The notes: generated from the sequence alone by a model not told the origin. 64,000 nt of DNA from Verrucomicrobiota bacterium (GCA_016716505.1 JADJWF010000003.1:62001-126000), one strand, 5' to 3'. Shown: positions 26,678 to 35,730, counted from the stretch's first letter. Translations and numbers: made by a program.

Positions 26678-27729
26678 TGCCGATTGACGCTCTGCTGGCG
26701 CACGCGGTCGAGCGGGGGGCCTCGGACCTGCACCTCGTCGCTGGGTCGCCGCCGGCCCTGCGCGTCAACGGCGAGATCATTCTGGGCGACGGCGACGCGC
26801 TGACCGCCGGCGAGTTGGAGCACTGCGCCACCGCTCTGCTCAGCCATGATCAGCAGCAGGCGTTTCAGCGGAAAGGTGAGCTTTGCGCCTCGCTGCAGGT
26901 CCCGGGGGACGGCCGGGTCCGCGTGACGGTCTATCGGCGCGATGGGCATCCAGAGTTCAGCATCCGCTTCTGCGGCGACTACCTGGGTCAGCGGGAAGAC
27001 CTCGGCCTCCCGCCAAAACTGGACGAACTGGCCCGCCGGCCGAACGGGCTGCTGCTCATCACCGGCCCGACCGGTTCCGGCAAGACCACGACGTTGAACT
27101 ACCTGGTGGACCTCATCAACCGCGAGCGGCGCTGCAAGATCGTCACGATTGAGGACCCGATCGAATACCTACACCGCAACCAGCGGGCGATCGTGGTCCA
27201 GCAGGAAGTACTGACTGACACGCGCTCGTTCAACCGCGCGTTGATCCACGTCCTCCGCCAGGACCCGGACGTGATCGTGATCGGGGAGATCCGTGATCAC
27301 GAGGCGATCGCCACGGCGCTGACGGCGGCGGAGACCGGGCATTTGGTGCTGGCGACGCTGCATTCGCCAAGCGTGGTTCACGCCTTGGAGCGCATCATCG
27401 GGGTTTTTGAAGGCCCGGCTCAAAAGCAGATCATCCTGCAACTCTCCAGCACGTTGCAGGGGATCATTTCACAGGAGTTGCTGCCCAGCGTGGACCGGGC
27501 GCGCCGGACCCTCGCCTACGAACTCCTTGTGGCAACAACTGCCGTGCGGAATGTGATTCGCGAGAACCAGCTTCACATGCTGGAAACGGTGATCCAGACC
27601 GGCGCGAAGGAGGGCATGATGCTCTTCGACACCTGCCTGTACGATCTGTACTGCCGCTGCCAGGTGAACTACGACGTCGCCCTCAGCCGCGCGCGGCACC
27701 CGGAACGTCTGGCGAAACGAACGGCGTGA
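26674..27729 (+). CDS. PilT-family type IV pilus retraction ATPase
   Basis: 351 residues from the ATG at 26674 (MMPIDALLAHAVERGASDLH). Features of the GspE/PilT superfamily: N-terminal domain with ASDLHLVAGSPP, Walker A GPTGSGKTTT (about residue 131), Asp box TIEDPIEYLH, Walker B VIVIGEIRDHEAI and His box ATLHSPSVVHALERI. PilT rather than PilB is indicated by the length, by the ASDLH opening and by the lack of the PilB N-terminal domain. No tetracysteine motif is seen. It would disassemble pilin for twitching movement. Co-translated with the TPR protein; a second TPR gene follows 16 bases later. Confidence 0.92.
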   Translation: MMPIDALLAHAVERGASDLHLVAGSPPALRVNGEIILGDGDALTAGELEHCATALLSHDQQQAFQRKGELCASLQVPGDGRVRVTVYRRDGHPEFSIRFCGDYLGQREDLGLPPKLDELARRPNGLLLITGPTGSGKTTTLNYLVDLINRERRCKIVTIEDPIEYLHRNQRAIVVQQEVLTDTRSFNRALIHVLRQDPDVIVIGEIRDHEAIATALTAAETGHLVLATLHSPSVVHALERIIGVFEGPAQKQIILQLSSTLQGIISQELLPSVDRARRTLAYELLVATTAVRNVIRENQLHMLETVIQTGAKEGMMLFDTCLYDLYCRCQVNYDVALSRARHPERLAKRTA

Positions 27730-27745
27730 TCCGCCGCGCCGCGCA

Positions 27746-28951
27746 ATGTCCCTGTTTCTCGACATGCTCATCGGGTACGGGCTGCTCTTCGGGGTCGCCT
27801 GCGCCCTGTTCTTCGGCCTGCGCCGGTGGTATCGGAACAGCGACGACCCCCCGGCGCTGCTGTTCAAATGGGGCGTCACCCTCCTGGACCTCCTCTTCAT
27901 CATTTTCGTGGTGGCGCCGCTGCTTCGCCGGGGCGGCATCGCGGGGGCATTCGGGGGCGTGCCGATGGCCGCCGTGGCGGGTCTCGTCATGGCCATCGTT
28001 TGGACACCCGTTTTGACAGAGGCCGTTGGCCGGAAAGTGGCAGCCTTGTACGACGGCGGCACCACCGGAGCGGATCCGGAGCCGGTGCTGTCGGTTGCCC
28101 AATCCCGGCGGCTTCAGGGCAAGCCGCAGGAGGCCCTCGAGGAGCTGCGCCAGCAAATCGAGCGGTTCCCGCGCAGCCTCGCGCCGCGAATGCTCCTGGC
28201 GGAAATCCAGGCCGAAGACCTCGGCGATCTGGACGCCGCCGCGGTCACCATCGAGCAATTGGTGAATCTGCCGGAACAGACCCGCTCCAACGCCGCCCTC
28301 GCCTTGACACGACTGGCGGACTGGCGCCTCAAGTACGCCCAGGACGTACCGGCCGCCCGCGACTGTTTCGAGCGAATCGTCTCGCTGTATCCCGACACGG
28401 CGGAAGCGTATGCCGCGCATCAGCGCCTTGCGCGCCTGGCCGCGGCTGAGGCTGCCGGCGTTGGTGCCGAAGCGAAACCGATCTCGATCCCGAAGGCCGA
28501 CCCATCGCTGGGCCTCCGCACCGAGGCCGGCTGGCGGCCGTCACCGCCCGATTTCATGGGGCGGGCGGCGGAATTGGTCGCCCATCTCGAGCGTTTCCCG
28601 CTGGACAACCTCGCCCGCGAGGAACTCGCGTTGCTGTATGCCAACGAACTCGACCGCCCGGACCTGGCTGCTGAACAGTTCATGCAGTTGATTGCGCAGC
28701 CCTTCGCGCCGGAAAAGCGGGTGGTTCACTGGCTCAACCAGTTGGCGGACATCCAAGTGCGCTCGGAGGCCAACCTCGAAGCAGCCCGTCAGACCGTTCA
28801 GAAAATCATCGAACTGTACCCGCAAAGCGCCGCCGCCGAAAACGCTCGGCGACGTCTCGTTGTCATCGAACTGGAGGGGAGGGCAAAAAAAGAGAGCCAA
28901 GTGGTGCCACTTGGCTCGTACGAACAGAAACTGGGGCTGAAACGGCCTTAG
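27746..28951 (+). CDS. Membrane-anchored TPR protein
   Basis: 401 residues. Three hydrophobic segments at the N-terminus (LIGYGLLFGVACALFFGL, WGVTLLDLLFIIFVVAPLL, VPMAAVAGLVMAIVWTPVL) are followed by a soluble part with TPR-like repeats (RRLQGKPQEALEELRQQI, DVPAARDCFERIVSLYP, NLEAARQTVQKIIELYPQ). No enzyme motif is seen. It is the third gene of the TPR-pilT set. Its last codons contain a perfect hairpin that acts on the opposite strand (28885-28917). It overlaps the convergent lipoprotein gene by four bases. Confidence 0.8.
   Translation: MSLFLDMLIGYGLLFGVACALFFGLRRWYRNSDDPPALLFKWGVTLLDLLFIIFVVAPLLRRGGIAGAFGGVPMAAVAGLVMAIVWTPVLTEAVGRKVAALYDGGTTGADPEPVLSVAQSRRLQGKPQEALEELRQQIERFPRSLAPRMLLAEIQAEDLGDLDAAAVTIEQLVNLPEQTRSNAALALTRLADWRLKYAQDVPAARDCFERIVSLYPDTAEAYAAHQRLARLAAAEAAGVGAEAKPISIPKADPSLGLRTEAGWRPSPPDFMGRAAELVAHLERFPLDNLAREELALLYANELDRPDLAAEQFMQLIAQPFAPEKRVVHWLNQLADIQVRSEANLEAARQTVQKIIELYPQSAAAENARRRLVVIELEGRAKKESQVVPLGSYEQKLGLKRP
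28885..28917 (-). terminator. Minus-strand intrinsic terminator inside the end of the TPR gene
   Basis: Perfect inverted repeat GAGCCAAGTGG (28894-28904) and CCACTTGGCTC (28907-28917). On the minus strand it is followed after two bases by a run of seven T (28885-28891). It ends the transcript of the convergent lipoprotein gene 31 bases after its stop. Confidence 0.85.
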
Positions 28952-29337
28952 CGGGCCTGCAGTTGCAGGGCGATCTGCTTGTCAATCTCGCTCGCGATCC
29001 GGACTCGGCCAACGCCCACCTTTCCGCGCGATTGCGTGACGACCTTGGTGATGCCGGGCTCCACTTCCTCGACCTTCACCCAGACATTGTTGTTGTCCAC
29101 CCGGGCGGACAGCGTTTTGGCGATCGTGTTCTCGCCGGTCATCGTTCCGTTGAAGGCCAGGACATCCTTGGCGGCAGAGAAGACTTGGTCCACCGACCGT
29201 TCGTAGCGGCTTTCGATCTTGTCCGTGGCGAACGGGTTGCCCGCCTTGGTGGAACCGTCCACGGTGGTGTAACACCCGGAGGTCAACACTCCGAGGCCGC
29301 AAAGGCTGCCGAGCAGGATCGCGAGCGACTTCTTCAT
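28948..29337 (-). CDS. Small DUF3568-like lipoprotein
   Basis: 129 residues from the ATG at 29337 (MKKSLAILLGSLCGLGVLTS, lipobox Cys next). The frame is open 12 codons further, but that part is not signal-like. The body has YERSVDQVFSAAKDVLAFNG, then two or three strands (VWVKVEEVEPGITKVVTQS) and a basic helix. This is the pattern of DUF3568-type outer-membrane lipoproteins of unknown role. The terminator for this transcript lies within the neighbouring gene. Confidence 0.7.
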   Translation of the reverse strand: MKKSLAILLGSLCGLGVLTSGCYTTVDGSTKAGNPFATDKIESRYERSVDQVFSAAKDVLAFNGTMTGENTIAKTLSARVDNNNVWVKVEEVEPGITKVVTQSRGKVGVGRVRIASEIDKQIALQLQAR

Positions 29338-29789
29338 GCGGGAATTGCACGCCGGGGACCCCTGCGCCGTCAAGCGCGAACGCTACTAATACGTGCGCCC
29401 GCCGGCAGCCGGTCGCCGGTTTCGGTCGGCACTCTCACGATCCGGCCCGGAGTCGCCGCGTGGCCATGAAACGGTTGGCGGTTTTGCCCGGCCCTGGAGT
29501 GGGTTCTCGCGCTGGCGGAGAGTCCCGAAGAGGAGTCACTTCCGAAACAAAGCCGGTCAATACGCGTGGCGCTTGAAGACAACGGAGGCCGTCGCACTGG
29601 CAGGGAAAACTGGAACCTCCGGGCAAGCTGAATCGGCTTAACCCCCTGAGCCGGACCGCCGCCTGGGTTAGAACTTGCGGCGGCCCTGAGTTCGGGCTGT
29701 CTTCTGAAAGCAGGGAAACCTGTTGGACGTTGGACGCCAGCTTGTAAGGAGCCTGGAAATCGGCCACGGTTCTCTCGCGACCTCCCGGC
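29338..29789. other. Intergenic gap, nothing recognised
   Basis: 452 bases between divergent genes, the lipoprotein (minus) and the Na/Pi transporter (plus). It should hold both promoters. No reliable hexamer pair, RNA gene or ORF was found. Confidence 0.4.
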
Positions 29790-31406
29790 ATGACGGCGTT
29801 GATCTTCAAACTCCTCGGTGGCATCGGCTTGTTCCTGATGGGCATGGTGCTTCTGACCGACGGCCTCAAGGCGTTCGCCGGCGAGGCGTTGCGGCGGTGG
29901 CTGGTCCGCTTCACCGGCACGCCGGCCAAAGCCTTCCTTTCCGGGGCGCTGGTCACGGCGATGGTGCAGTCTTCGAGCGCCACGACCGTTACAGTGATCG
30001 GCTTTGTGAGCGCCGGGTTGCTCACGTTTGCGCAGGCGCTCGGCGTGGTGATGGGCGCCAGTCTGGGCACGACCGGTACGGGCTGGATCGTGTCGGTGCT
30101 GGGGCTGAAGATCAGCGTGGGGTTTTATGCGCTGCCACTGGTGGGGCTGGGGGCGTTCTTGAAGTTGCTGGCGCGCGGTCGCGGGCGGTCCTTGGGCATC
30201 GCGTTGGCCGGTTTTGGTTTGATCTTTATCGGCATCGAGACGTTGCAGGAGGCGATGCGAGGTTTGTCGGCGGTGTTTGATCTGGCGCGACTGCCGGCGA
30301 GCGGTCTGGGTGGGCACGTGCTGGCCATGCTGATCGGGGTGATCATGACGGTCATCATGCAGTCCTCGAGCGCAGCGGTGGCCACGACGCTGACGGCGCT
30401 GCACGCGGGTGCGATCAACTTCGAGCAGGCGTCGTCGCTGGTGATCGGGGCGGCGGTGGGCACGACGATCACGGGCGTACTGGCGGCGATCGGCGGGAGC
30501 GTGCCGGCCAAGCGCACCGCCCTGGCGCATGTCTCGTTCAACCTGGCAACCGGCGTGATCGCGGTGGTGCTGCTGCCCGTGTTCCTTTGGGGGATCGGTC
30601 TGGCCCAGCGGCATTTGGGGCTGGAACCGGGGGCGATGAGTCTGGCCGCGTTTCACACGCTGTTTATCGCCGTGGGCGTCGCGCTTTTCCTGCCGTGGGT
30701 TCACGGGTTCGCGCGCGCCATCGAACGCATTCTGCCCGACCGCGGTCCTGCTCTGACGCGGCATCTGGATGACACCGTGCTGCAAACACCGGCGGTGGCA
30801 CTGGAGGCGACGCGGCGGGCGTTGAGCGACGCAGGGTCGCGAATGTGCCGCGCTTTGCGGGACGCGTTGAACCCACCGGCGGAGGCGGCCGCGCCGGCGG
30901 CGGAAGAGCTGGGGCAGGCGCTGGATCGGTTGCAGGAATTCTTCGCCGAGATCCCACCAGCGAGCGCCGACGAACCGCACTCTCACTCGCGCGTGGCGTT
31001 GATGCACGCGCTGGATCACCTCGCGCAGTTGAGGACGCGCCTGCCTCCGCCCGCCAGCGTGCGGCGAGCGTTGAGCGGGCCGCAGGCGGCAACCGCATTG
31101 AAGCTGGCGCGAGGCATCCTCGAGACAAGCGAAGCGGGGCTGCGCGGGACCGCGGCTGACGGATGGCTGGCGGCGGTCGAACAACAAGCGGCTGCCTTGG
31201 CCGAACAACGGCGGCAACGGCGCCTCGAAATCCTGCAAAACACCGCGGGTGGTGCGGAAGCGCCGGCCCGGGCGCTGGATCTGCTGGACGCCCTCCGCTG
31301 GCTGGATCGCGTCGGCTACCACGCTTGGCGGCTCTGCCACTACCTCGGCCCGCAGGGCAACGGCGGCGTAGGTCTGGTCGAACCCCCCGGTCACCCGGAC
31401 CTTTGA
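29790..31406 (+). CDS. Na/Pi-cotransporter II-related protein (NptA/YjbB type)
   Basis: 538 residues. It opens with GGIGLFLMGMVLLTDGLKAF and carries the two inverted QSSSAT signature repeats of the family (AMVQSSSATTVTVIGF and IMQSSSAAVATTLTA), about 130 residues apart, with eight or nine membrane helices in all. A C-terminal helical domain of about 200 residues (from ILPDRGPALTRHLDD) resembles the PhoU-like tail of bacterial members. It moves phosphate together with sodium across the inner membrane; direction in bacteria may be export. Confidence 0.9.
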   Translation: MTALIFKLLGGIGLFLMGMVLLTDGLKAFAGEALRRWLVRFTGTPAKAFLSGALVTAMVQSSSATTVTVIGFVSAGLLTFAQALGVVMGASLGTTGTGWIVSVLGLKISVGFYALPLVGLGAFLKLLARGRGRSLGIALAGFGLIFIGIETLQEAMRGLSAVFDLARLPASGLGGHVLAMLIGVIMTVIMQSSSAAVATTLTALHAGAINFEQASSLVIGAAVGTTITGVLAAIGGSVPAKRTALAHVSFNLATGVIAVVLLPVFLWGIGLAQRHLGLEPGAMSLAAFHTLFIAVGVALFLPWVHGFARAIERILPDRGPALTRHLDDTVLQTPAVALEATRRALSDAGSRMCRALRDALNPPAEAAAPAAEELGQALDRLQEFFAEIPPASADEPHSHSRVALMHALDHLAQLRTRLPPPASVRRALSGPQAATALKLARGILETSEAGLRGTAADGWLAAVEQQAAALAEQRRQRRLEILQNTAGGAEAPARALDLLDALRWLDRVGYHAWRLCHYLGPQGNGGVGLVEPPGHPDL

Positions 31407-31610
31407 TCCCGGTAGCCCACTCCTGTTGTTTGGCCCGCGGCGAATGGCTGACGGTTCTGGCGCCCACGGAGACAGCAGTGCTCAAAACGGGTCGCCCCCG
31501 GCACAACCCTTCACGACGGGGACGGGTCTCTGCCGTCGCCGCGCCGCAGGCAACCGCGTGAACCGCACGGCGCTGGACCCCCAGCCAAGCCGGTCGCGAA
31601 TTCGTAGAGG

Positions 31611-31889
31611 CTACGAATTCGGTGGGCCAGAGGGCGGCGCGTCGAGTTTGGTCGGCGGGGGCGACACTGACGCGGGCGGCGGAGTCGGCCGACCGGTACG
31701 CCACCACTCGTGGATGAAGCCACCGACGATCAGGAGGATCGCCACACCCGCAGTGTACGGGAGGATCCACACAATGCGCTTGGTGAGTTCAGCTCCGATC
31801 CACAGCAGCGCCGTAGCCACCAGCACCACCACGCCCCAGTAAATCACCCGATTATTTGGCATGAGCGTTCGGAGTCGTGAGAGGTTCAT
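31611..31889 (-). CDS. Small two-helix membrane protein
   Basis: 92 residues from the ATG at 31889. Two membrane segments (VIYWGVVVLVATALLWIG and IVWILPYTAGVAILLIVGGF) are followed by a proline-rich tail (PTPPPASVSPPPTKLDAPP). The start overlaps the stop of the upstream basic protein as ATGA. No family recognised. Confidence 0.65.
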   Translation of the reverse strand: MNLSRLRTLMPNNRVIYWGVVVLVATALLWIGAELTKRIVWILPYTAGVAILLIVGGFIHEWWRTGRPTPPPASVSPPPTKLDAPPSGPPNS

Positions 31890-32068
31890 GCTGCGCCACG
31901 GGCCTTGCTTTGCAGCGCATCCCGCCGGGCCTGCGCGCGTTTCCCGCGCAGGAGCACGTGCCCGCGGATGCGAGTTGTCACGCCGGACTTCGCAAGGCGC
32001 GTCTTGGTGATTTTTGGCGATACCTTTTTGGCCTTGGCGGCCACTCGCTTGCCCAGGACCTTTTTCAT
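31886..32068 (-). CDS. 60-residue basic protein
   Basis: The start is the ATG at 32068 (MKKVLGKRVAAKAKKVSPK); the frame is open 12 codons upstream. It is Lys/Arg/Ala-rich with no hydrophobic core segment and a middle motif TRIRGHVLLRGKRAQARR. The composition is that of a nucleic-acid or ribosome-associated protein. It is coupled through a four-base overlap to the small membrane protein downstream. Unrecognised. Confidence 0.6.
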   Translation of the reverse strand: MKKVLGKRVAAKAKKVSPKITKTRLAKSGVTTRIRGHVLLRGKRAQARRDALQSKARGAA

Positions 32069-32159
32069 GGCGCAGCAAGATAGCGCGCGCTCTGTCACCT
32101 CCAAAGGAAATCCGCTTCAGAATCCTGCCCCAGATTCACCTATGACGCCAAGGGGCCGG

Positions 32160-33635
32160 CTACAGATAAGGTGTCAACAGCCGCGCCAGACCATCACGCA
32201 GGCGGACGGGGAACGACCGGGCGTCCACCTCGGCCAAGGTCACCGCCCGCGCCCCCAGTCGTCGCGCCTCGAACCAAGTGGCCAGTCGCCCGGCGAAGTC
32301 CGGGTCGTAGCACTCGACATTGAATTCGAAGTTCAATCGCAGGCTGCGTGGGTCCCAATTGGTGGAACCGACCAGCGCCCAGCAGTCGTCCACCAGAAGC
32401 AGTTTGGAATGATCGAAGGGCGGCGGCGTGAGCCAGAGGCGGCAGCCCCGTTCCAGCACCTGCCACCAGTGCGCCTGCGAGGCCCAATGGACGAAGGGCA
32501 GGTTGTTCTGCGACGGAAGGACAATGTCCACGCTGACGCCCCGGAGCGCAGCCAGGTTCAAGGCCGAGATCAAAGCCGCGTCCGGCAAAAAATACGGCGT
32601 CATGATCCGCACCGATGAACGGGCCGCAGCCAACGCGCCCAGCAAGGTCCACCGCAGCGCCTCGAAATCTTCGTCCGGGCCGTCCGCGATGCCGCGTGCG
32701 AAGACCGCCCCGTTGGGGGGCAGCGACGGGAACCATGCTCCGCCCGCCAGCGTCTCTCCCGTGGTAAACTGCCAGTCCTCGACGAAGGCTTGTTGGAGCT
32801 GGCCAACCACCGGGCCGTCCAGCCGGAAGTGGAGGTCCTGCACGGGGTGACGCGGGTGCTTCCCGAGCCAGTGGCCCACGCGGAGATTCAGCCCGCCGGT
32901 GAAGCCCCGCCGACCATCCACCACCAGGAGTTTGCGATGATTCCGCAGGTTGATCGCCGGCAGGTGGGCAAACGGGAACGCGGGCAGAAAGCGCGCATGC
33001 CGCACTCCTTCCCGCCGCAGGTCCCCGAGGATCGAAGGCCACGAATAGCGCAGGCCCGTGGCGTCAACCAGCACGCGCACCTCCACACCCCGACGAACGG
33101 CTGCCCCGAGGGCGCGGGCAAACGCGAGGCCGACTTCATCCCGATCGAAGATGTAGGTCGAGAGCGCGATCGAGTGCCGAGCATCCGCGATGGCTTCCAG
33201 CATGGCCGGAAACGCCTCGTCCCCGTTGACCAGCGGTTGAATGCGATTGCCCGCCAGCAGGGGCGCGGGCACCACCTTGTCCAGGAGCGCCGCCAGCGAG
33301 GCGAGGTGACGGGCATCAGCGGGCAGATGCGCGGTCAGCTCGGCAGCCAGGCAGACGGTGGACGCGGCGGCTCTTGGCACGGGCAGGTCCTCGCCGCGCA
33401 GGCGGACGGCGCGGCGGCGGATGCGGTTGATTCCCAGAACAAAGTACAGGAGTGGCCCCAGCAGCGGCAGCATCCAGACGAGGCCGGTCCAGAGCAGCGC
33501 CGAGCGCGGATCACGCTTGAAGAGCACTGCGTGGACCGAGGCCGTCAGAGCCAGGGCGATTCCGACCCCCGTCAAGGCATAGGCCCAGAACGAATCCATC
33601 GCCACGAGGTTGAGGATGCCGCTCACGCCTGACAA
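32160..33635 (-). CDS. Cardiolipin synthase-type phospholipase D protein
   Basis: 491 residues from 33635, or 479 if the ATG at 33599 (MDSFWAYALTGVG) is used. Two N-terminal membrane helices (ALTGVGIALALTASVHAVLF and LLWTGLVWMLPLLGPLLYFV) precede two phospholipase D domains with complete HKD motifs: HRKLLVVDGRRGFTGG and HSKLLLVDDCWALVGSTNWD. These transfer phosphatidyl groups to form cardiolipin at the inner membrane. The size and layout match the ClsA type, though the symbol is not certain. Confidence 0.9.
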   Translation of the reverse strand: MSGVSGILNLVAMDSFWAYALTGVGIALALTASVHAVLFKRDPRSALLWTGLVWMLPLLGPLLYFVLGINRIRRRAVRLRGEDLPVPRAAASTVCLAAELTAHLPADARHLASLAALLDKVVPAPLLAGNRIQPLVNGDEAFPAMLEAIADARHSIALSTYIFDRDEVGLAFARALGAAVRRGVEVRVLVDATGLRYSWPSILGDLRREGVRHARFLPAFPFAHLPAINLRNHRKLLVVDGRRGFTGGLNLRVGHWLGKHPRHPVQDLHFRLDGPVVGQLQQAFVEDWQFTTGETLAGGAWFPSLPPNGAVFARGIADGPDEDFEALRWTLLGALAAARSSVRIMTPYFLPDAALISALNLAALRGVSVDIVLPSQNNLPFVHWASQAHWWQVLERGCRLWLTPPPFDHSKLLLVDDCWALVGSTNWDPRSLRLNFEFNVECYDPDFAGRLATWFEARRLGARAVTLAEVDARSFPVRLRDGLARLLTPYL

Positions 33636-33683
33636 CCGATACCCGAGGGCTGCGTACCGGCAAAGGCCCCGTCTCAGCGGCCA

Positions 33684-34193
33684 TCAGCCGCGGTGCCGGC
33701 GAAATCGCCGCTGGTGGTCGCGCGCGTGGCGCCGGAAATAGGCCAGCGCTCCCGGCCGCGTTTTTTCGTACAGCAGGCGCAGCAGCAGGTACACAATGGC
33801 ACCGCAAGCCACGCTGTTGAGGATCGCCCCGACGGTGAATGTTCGTCCCCACACCAGAGCGTTCATCGTCTTGTCCGTGACCTCGGACAGTCCTTCCAAG
33901 CGCATCTTCGGCGGAAACAAAACGCCTCCAGTCCAGATGTTCAGAAGGAACAGCAGCGGCCAGGCAAAGGTCAGCGTGGCACCTCCCACCAACCCCGCGA
34001 TGAAGTTTCCGCCGAGGACGCGCGCCAGAAAACCAGACACCAGGACACCGAAACCGAACGTGGGAAAAAAGTTGACCACCAGCCCCAGCGCAAAACCGCG
34101 CGCCACCCTTTCGCTGGCCCCACGAATTCGCGTGAGCCGGATCGCGTTGTACAAGACGAAACGTTCAAACTTGAAAAGGCAACTGCGCCACAT
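33684..34193 (-). CDS. DUF2062 membrane protein
   Basis: 169 residues from the ATG at 34193 (MWRSCLFKFERFVLYNAIRL). The DUF2062 pattern is clear: a basic N-terminus, ERVARGFALGLVVNFFPTFG, then a glycine-rich helix pair (GNFIAGLVGGATLTFAWPLL) and a last membrane segment near ILNSVACGAIVYLLLRLL. The function of this inner-membrane family is unknown. The frame continues upstream to 34424 but without DUF2062 similarity. It lies just upstream of cardiolipin synthase on the same strand (48-base gap), so they are likely co-transcribed. Confidence 0.85.
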   Translation of the reverse strand: MWRSCLFKFERFVLYNAIRLTRIRGASERVARGFALGLVVNFFPTFGFGVLVSGFLARVLGGNFIAGLVGGATLTFAWPLLFLLNIWTGGVLFPPKMRLEGLSEVTDKTMNALVWGRTFTVGAILNSVACGAIVYLLLRLLYEKTRPGALAYFRRHARDHQRRFRRHRG

Positions 34194-35046
34194 CGCCGGC
34201 GGAGAATGGTCGAACCGGCGCGCCGACGGCAACAGGAGACCGGCCACACCGGCCAATTCTGTCGGCGCGAACAGGGGTTCGTCTGTCCGCTCCGGCGAAA
34301 AACGCACGCGATGAAGGCGTTTTCTTTCCGTGATGTGGTCTCCGTCACTTCGGGAGCGGAGGAGGGGCAACCTTCGCGGCGATCGTGCCGACTGTTCAAC
34401 GGCTTTCTCGACCTGCCGCGGCACTCAGTCGCAGCGCAGCCGATGAAAGCGAGCCCCTGCGGTGGCCGAGAGATAGACCCGGGCCACACCGTTGGTCAGC
34501 TCCATCGCGGTGTCGCGGACGGTCGTTCAGCCGGTTGAAGTTGCCACGCTGGCCGACTCCTCCAATCTGCCCCGGGCCGAATCACCCGGCATTCGATGAC
34601 GATCCGATCCGGTTCCGGGCGAAGGGGAAGCGGGACGGCTTTGTTCACCCGGACGGCCATGTAGAATCCCATCGCGTCGGAGCTTGGCGGGGAGCTCACC
34701 CGCGCCCAACAGTTAGCCATCGTCAACCGGCTTTCCCGTCGTCAAGGCGCGTCGGCCAGGTCAGCGGTGGTTTCGATACAGAACGTTTCGCCGGGTTGGC
34801 CCTAAAGTGTAAGCGTGGCGGTGCCGGCCGAGCGCGCGGGGTCCGCTACGAGGGGGTGTCGCGCGATCACAAACGTGTTACTTCTTGGCTACTTCGCAGC
34901 GGATTTCCCGGAGTGCGACTGTCAGGAGGCCGATCCCTCGACGGCCGTTGGCATGACCTGCACCCCTCCGGCGCTACGACCGACGGGGACGAGGGCGTGG
35001 GTTCCCTCTGGAGTGGTCTTCTCCGGTGGGAAAACCGGCAGCCGAT
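34194..35046. other. 853-base gap without a confident gene
   Basis: Between the DUF2062 gene and the retropepsin module. A plus-strand frame is open from 34385 to 35050, but its Arg/Pro/Gly-rich translation looks like GC-driven shadow. On the minus strand there is a possible broken gene at 34425-34672, listed separately. Nothing else was found. Confidence 0.45.
34425..34672 (-). pseudogene. Possible remnant of a small gene with two frame changes
   Basis: Reading on the minus strand, three frames give protein-like segments in order: MGFYMAVRVNKAVPLPLRP and DRIVIECRVIRPG, then QIGGVGQRGNFNRLND, then TVRDTAMELTNGVARVYLSA and TAGARFHRLRCD before a TGA. Frame changes fall near the GGGG run around 34570 and near 34525. 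No family recognised. It may be coincidence in GC-rich DNA. Confidence 0.2.
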
Positions 35047-35730
35047 CTAATTTCTTCGCCACGAGATTCTGCGTCGCGTCCAGGAAATGGTGCAATCAAA
35101 GACCTCCAATAGCTGGGTGCCTATTACAGCAGATGAGTTCGACATGCGCATCGCCATGCCGAGCATCATTTGGAGGCTCTCGGGCAGAGTTCCGTATTCG
35201 ATCTCAAGGGGGTAATCGTCCAAGGCTGTTGGAATGCGGTAGATGGGAGCTGTAAAATGGCCTATGAATGGATAGAAGTCGTCACGCTCTCCCACGGGCA
35301 CCGTTCCAGCGACCAAGTCAGGGTCTATGTATGAGAGGTGAGCGCCAGTGTCGAAAAGCGCTTTTGATGGTCGGCCTTGGAGGCACAGCGGAAAGATAGG
35401 AGTGCCCATGAGTGTTGACAGCTCCGCTGATATGGGGGACTCCGGAATATCATCGCCGACGTCCATGAGTCCATCCTTCCATCGGAAACGGACGGTGTGT
35501 TGCGACAAGATATGGCAACCAATAAGAATATCAATCTGGATGCCCGACAGGGCACTCATTTTCTGAGGCGTCACACCCATGATATTCGTCGGTGGAGAGT
35601 GGCTTTGCCCGAGGAACTCGAAGGGCTCGGGGGACATGCTGATCGGCGAACCAGTGTCAACGATCGCCCTTCTGTTGTCAATGCGCACTAAGAGGTGCCC
35701 GCGCTCTCTCAGTATCGTCATGGTGTGCAT
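35047..35730 (-). CDS. Retropepsin-like aspartic protease with two DTG lobes in one chain
   Basis: 227 residues, ATG at 35730. Two aspartic-protease half-sites are visible: IVDTGSP with Asp25, followed later by ILIGCHIL; and LFDTGAH with Asp127, followed by VIGTQLL. Each half thus has the DTG and the later hydrophobic-hydrophobic-Gly motif of a retropepsin (clan AA) unit. Viral and most bacterial members have one unit per chain and dimerise; here the two may fold into one active site as in pepsin. No signal peptide, so it is probably cytosolic. Base composition is clearly less GC-rich than the flanks. The start follows the stop of the preceding small ORF without a gap (TGA-ATG). Confidence 0.75.
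   Translation of the reverse strand: MHTMTILRERGHLLVRIDNRRAIVDTGSPISMSPEPFEFLGQSHSPPTNIMGVTPQKMSALSGIQIDILIGCHILSQHTVRFRWKDGLMDVGDDIPESPISAELSTLMGTPIFPLCLQGRPSKALFDTGAHLSYIDPDLVAGTVPVGERDDFYPFIGHFTAPIYRIPTALDDYPLEIEYGTLPESLQMMLGMAMRMSNSSAVIGTQLLEVFDCTISWTRRRISWRRN

Noticed and set aside
29370..31394. 674-residue minus-strand frame across the Na/Pi transporter
   Set aside because: Gln/Arg/His-rich composition, antisense to a gene with clear family signatures.
34385..35050. 221-residue plus-strand ORF in the gap before the retropepsin module
   Set aside because: Arg/Gly/Pro-rich, no domain-like segment, no ribosome site, overlaps the retropepsin stop from the other side.
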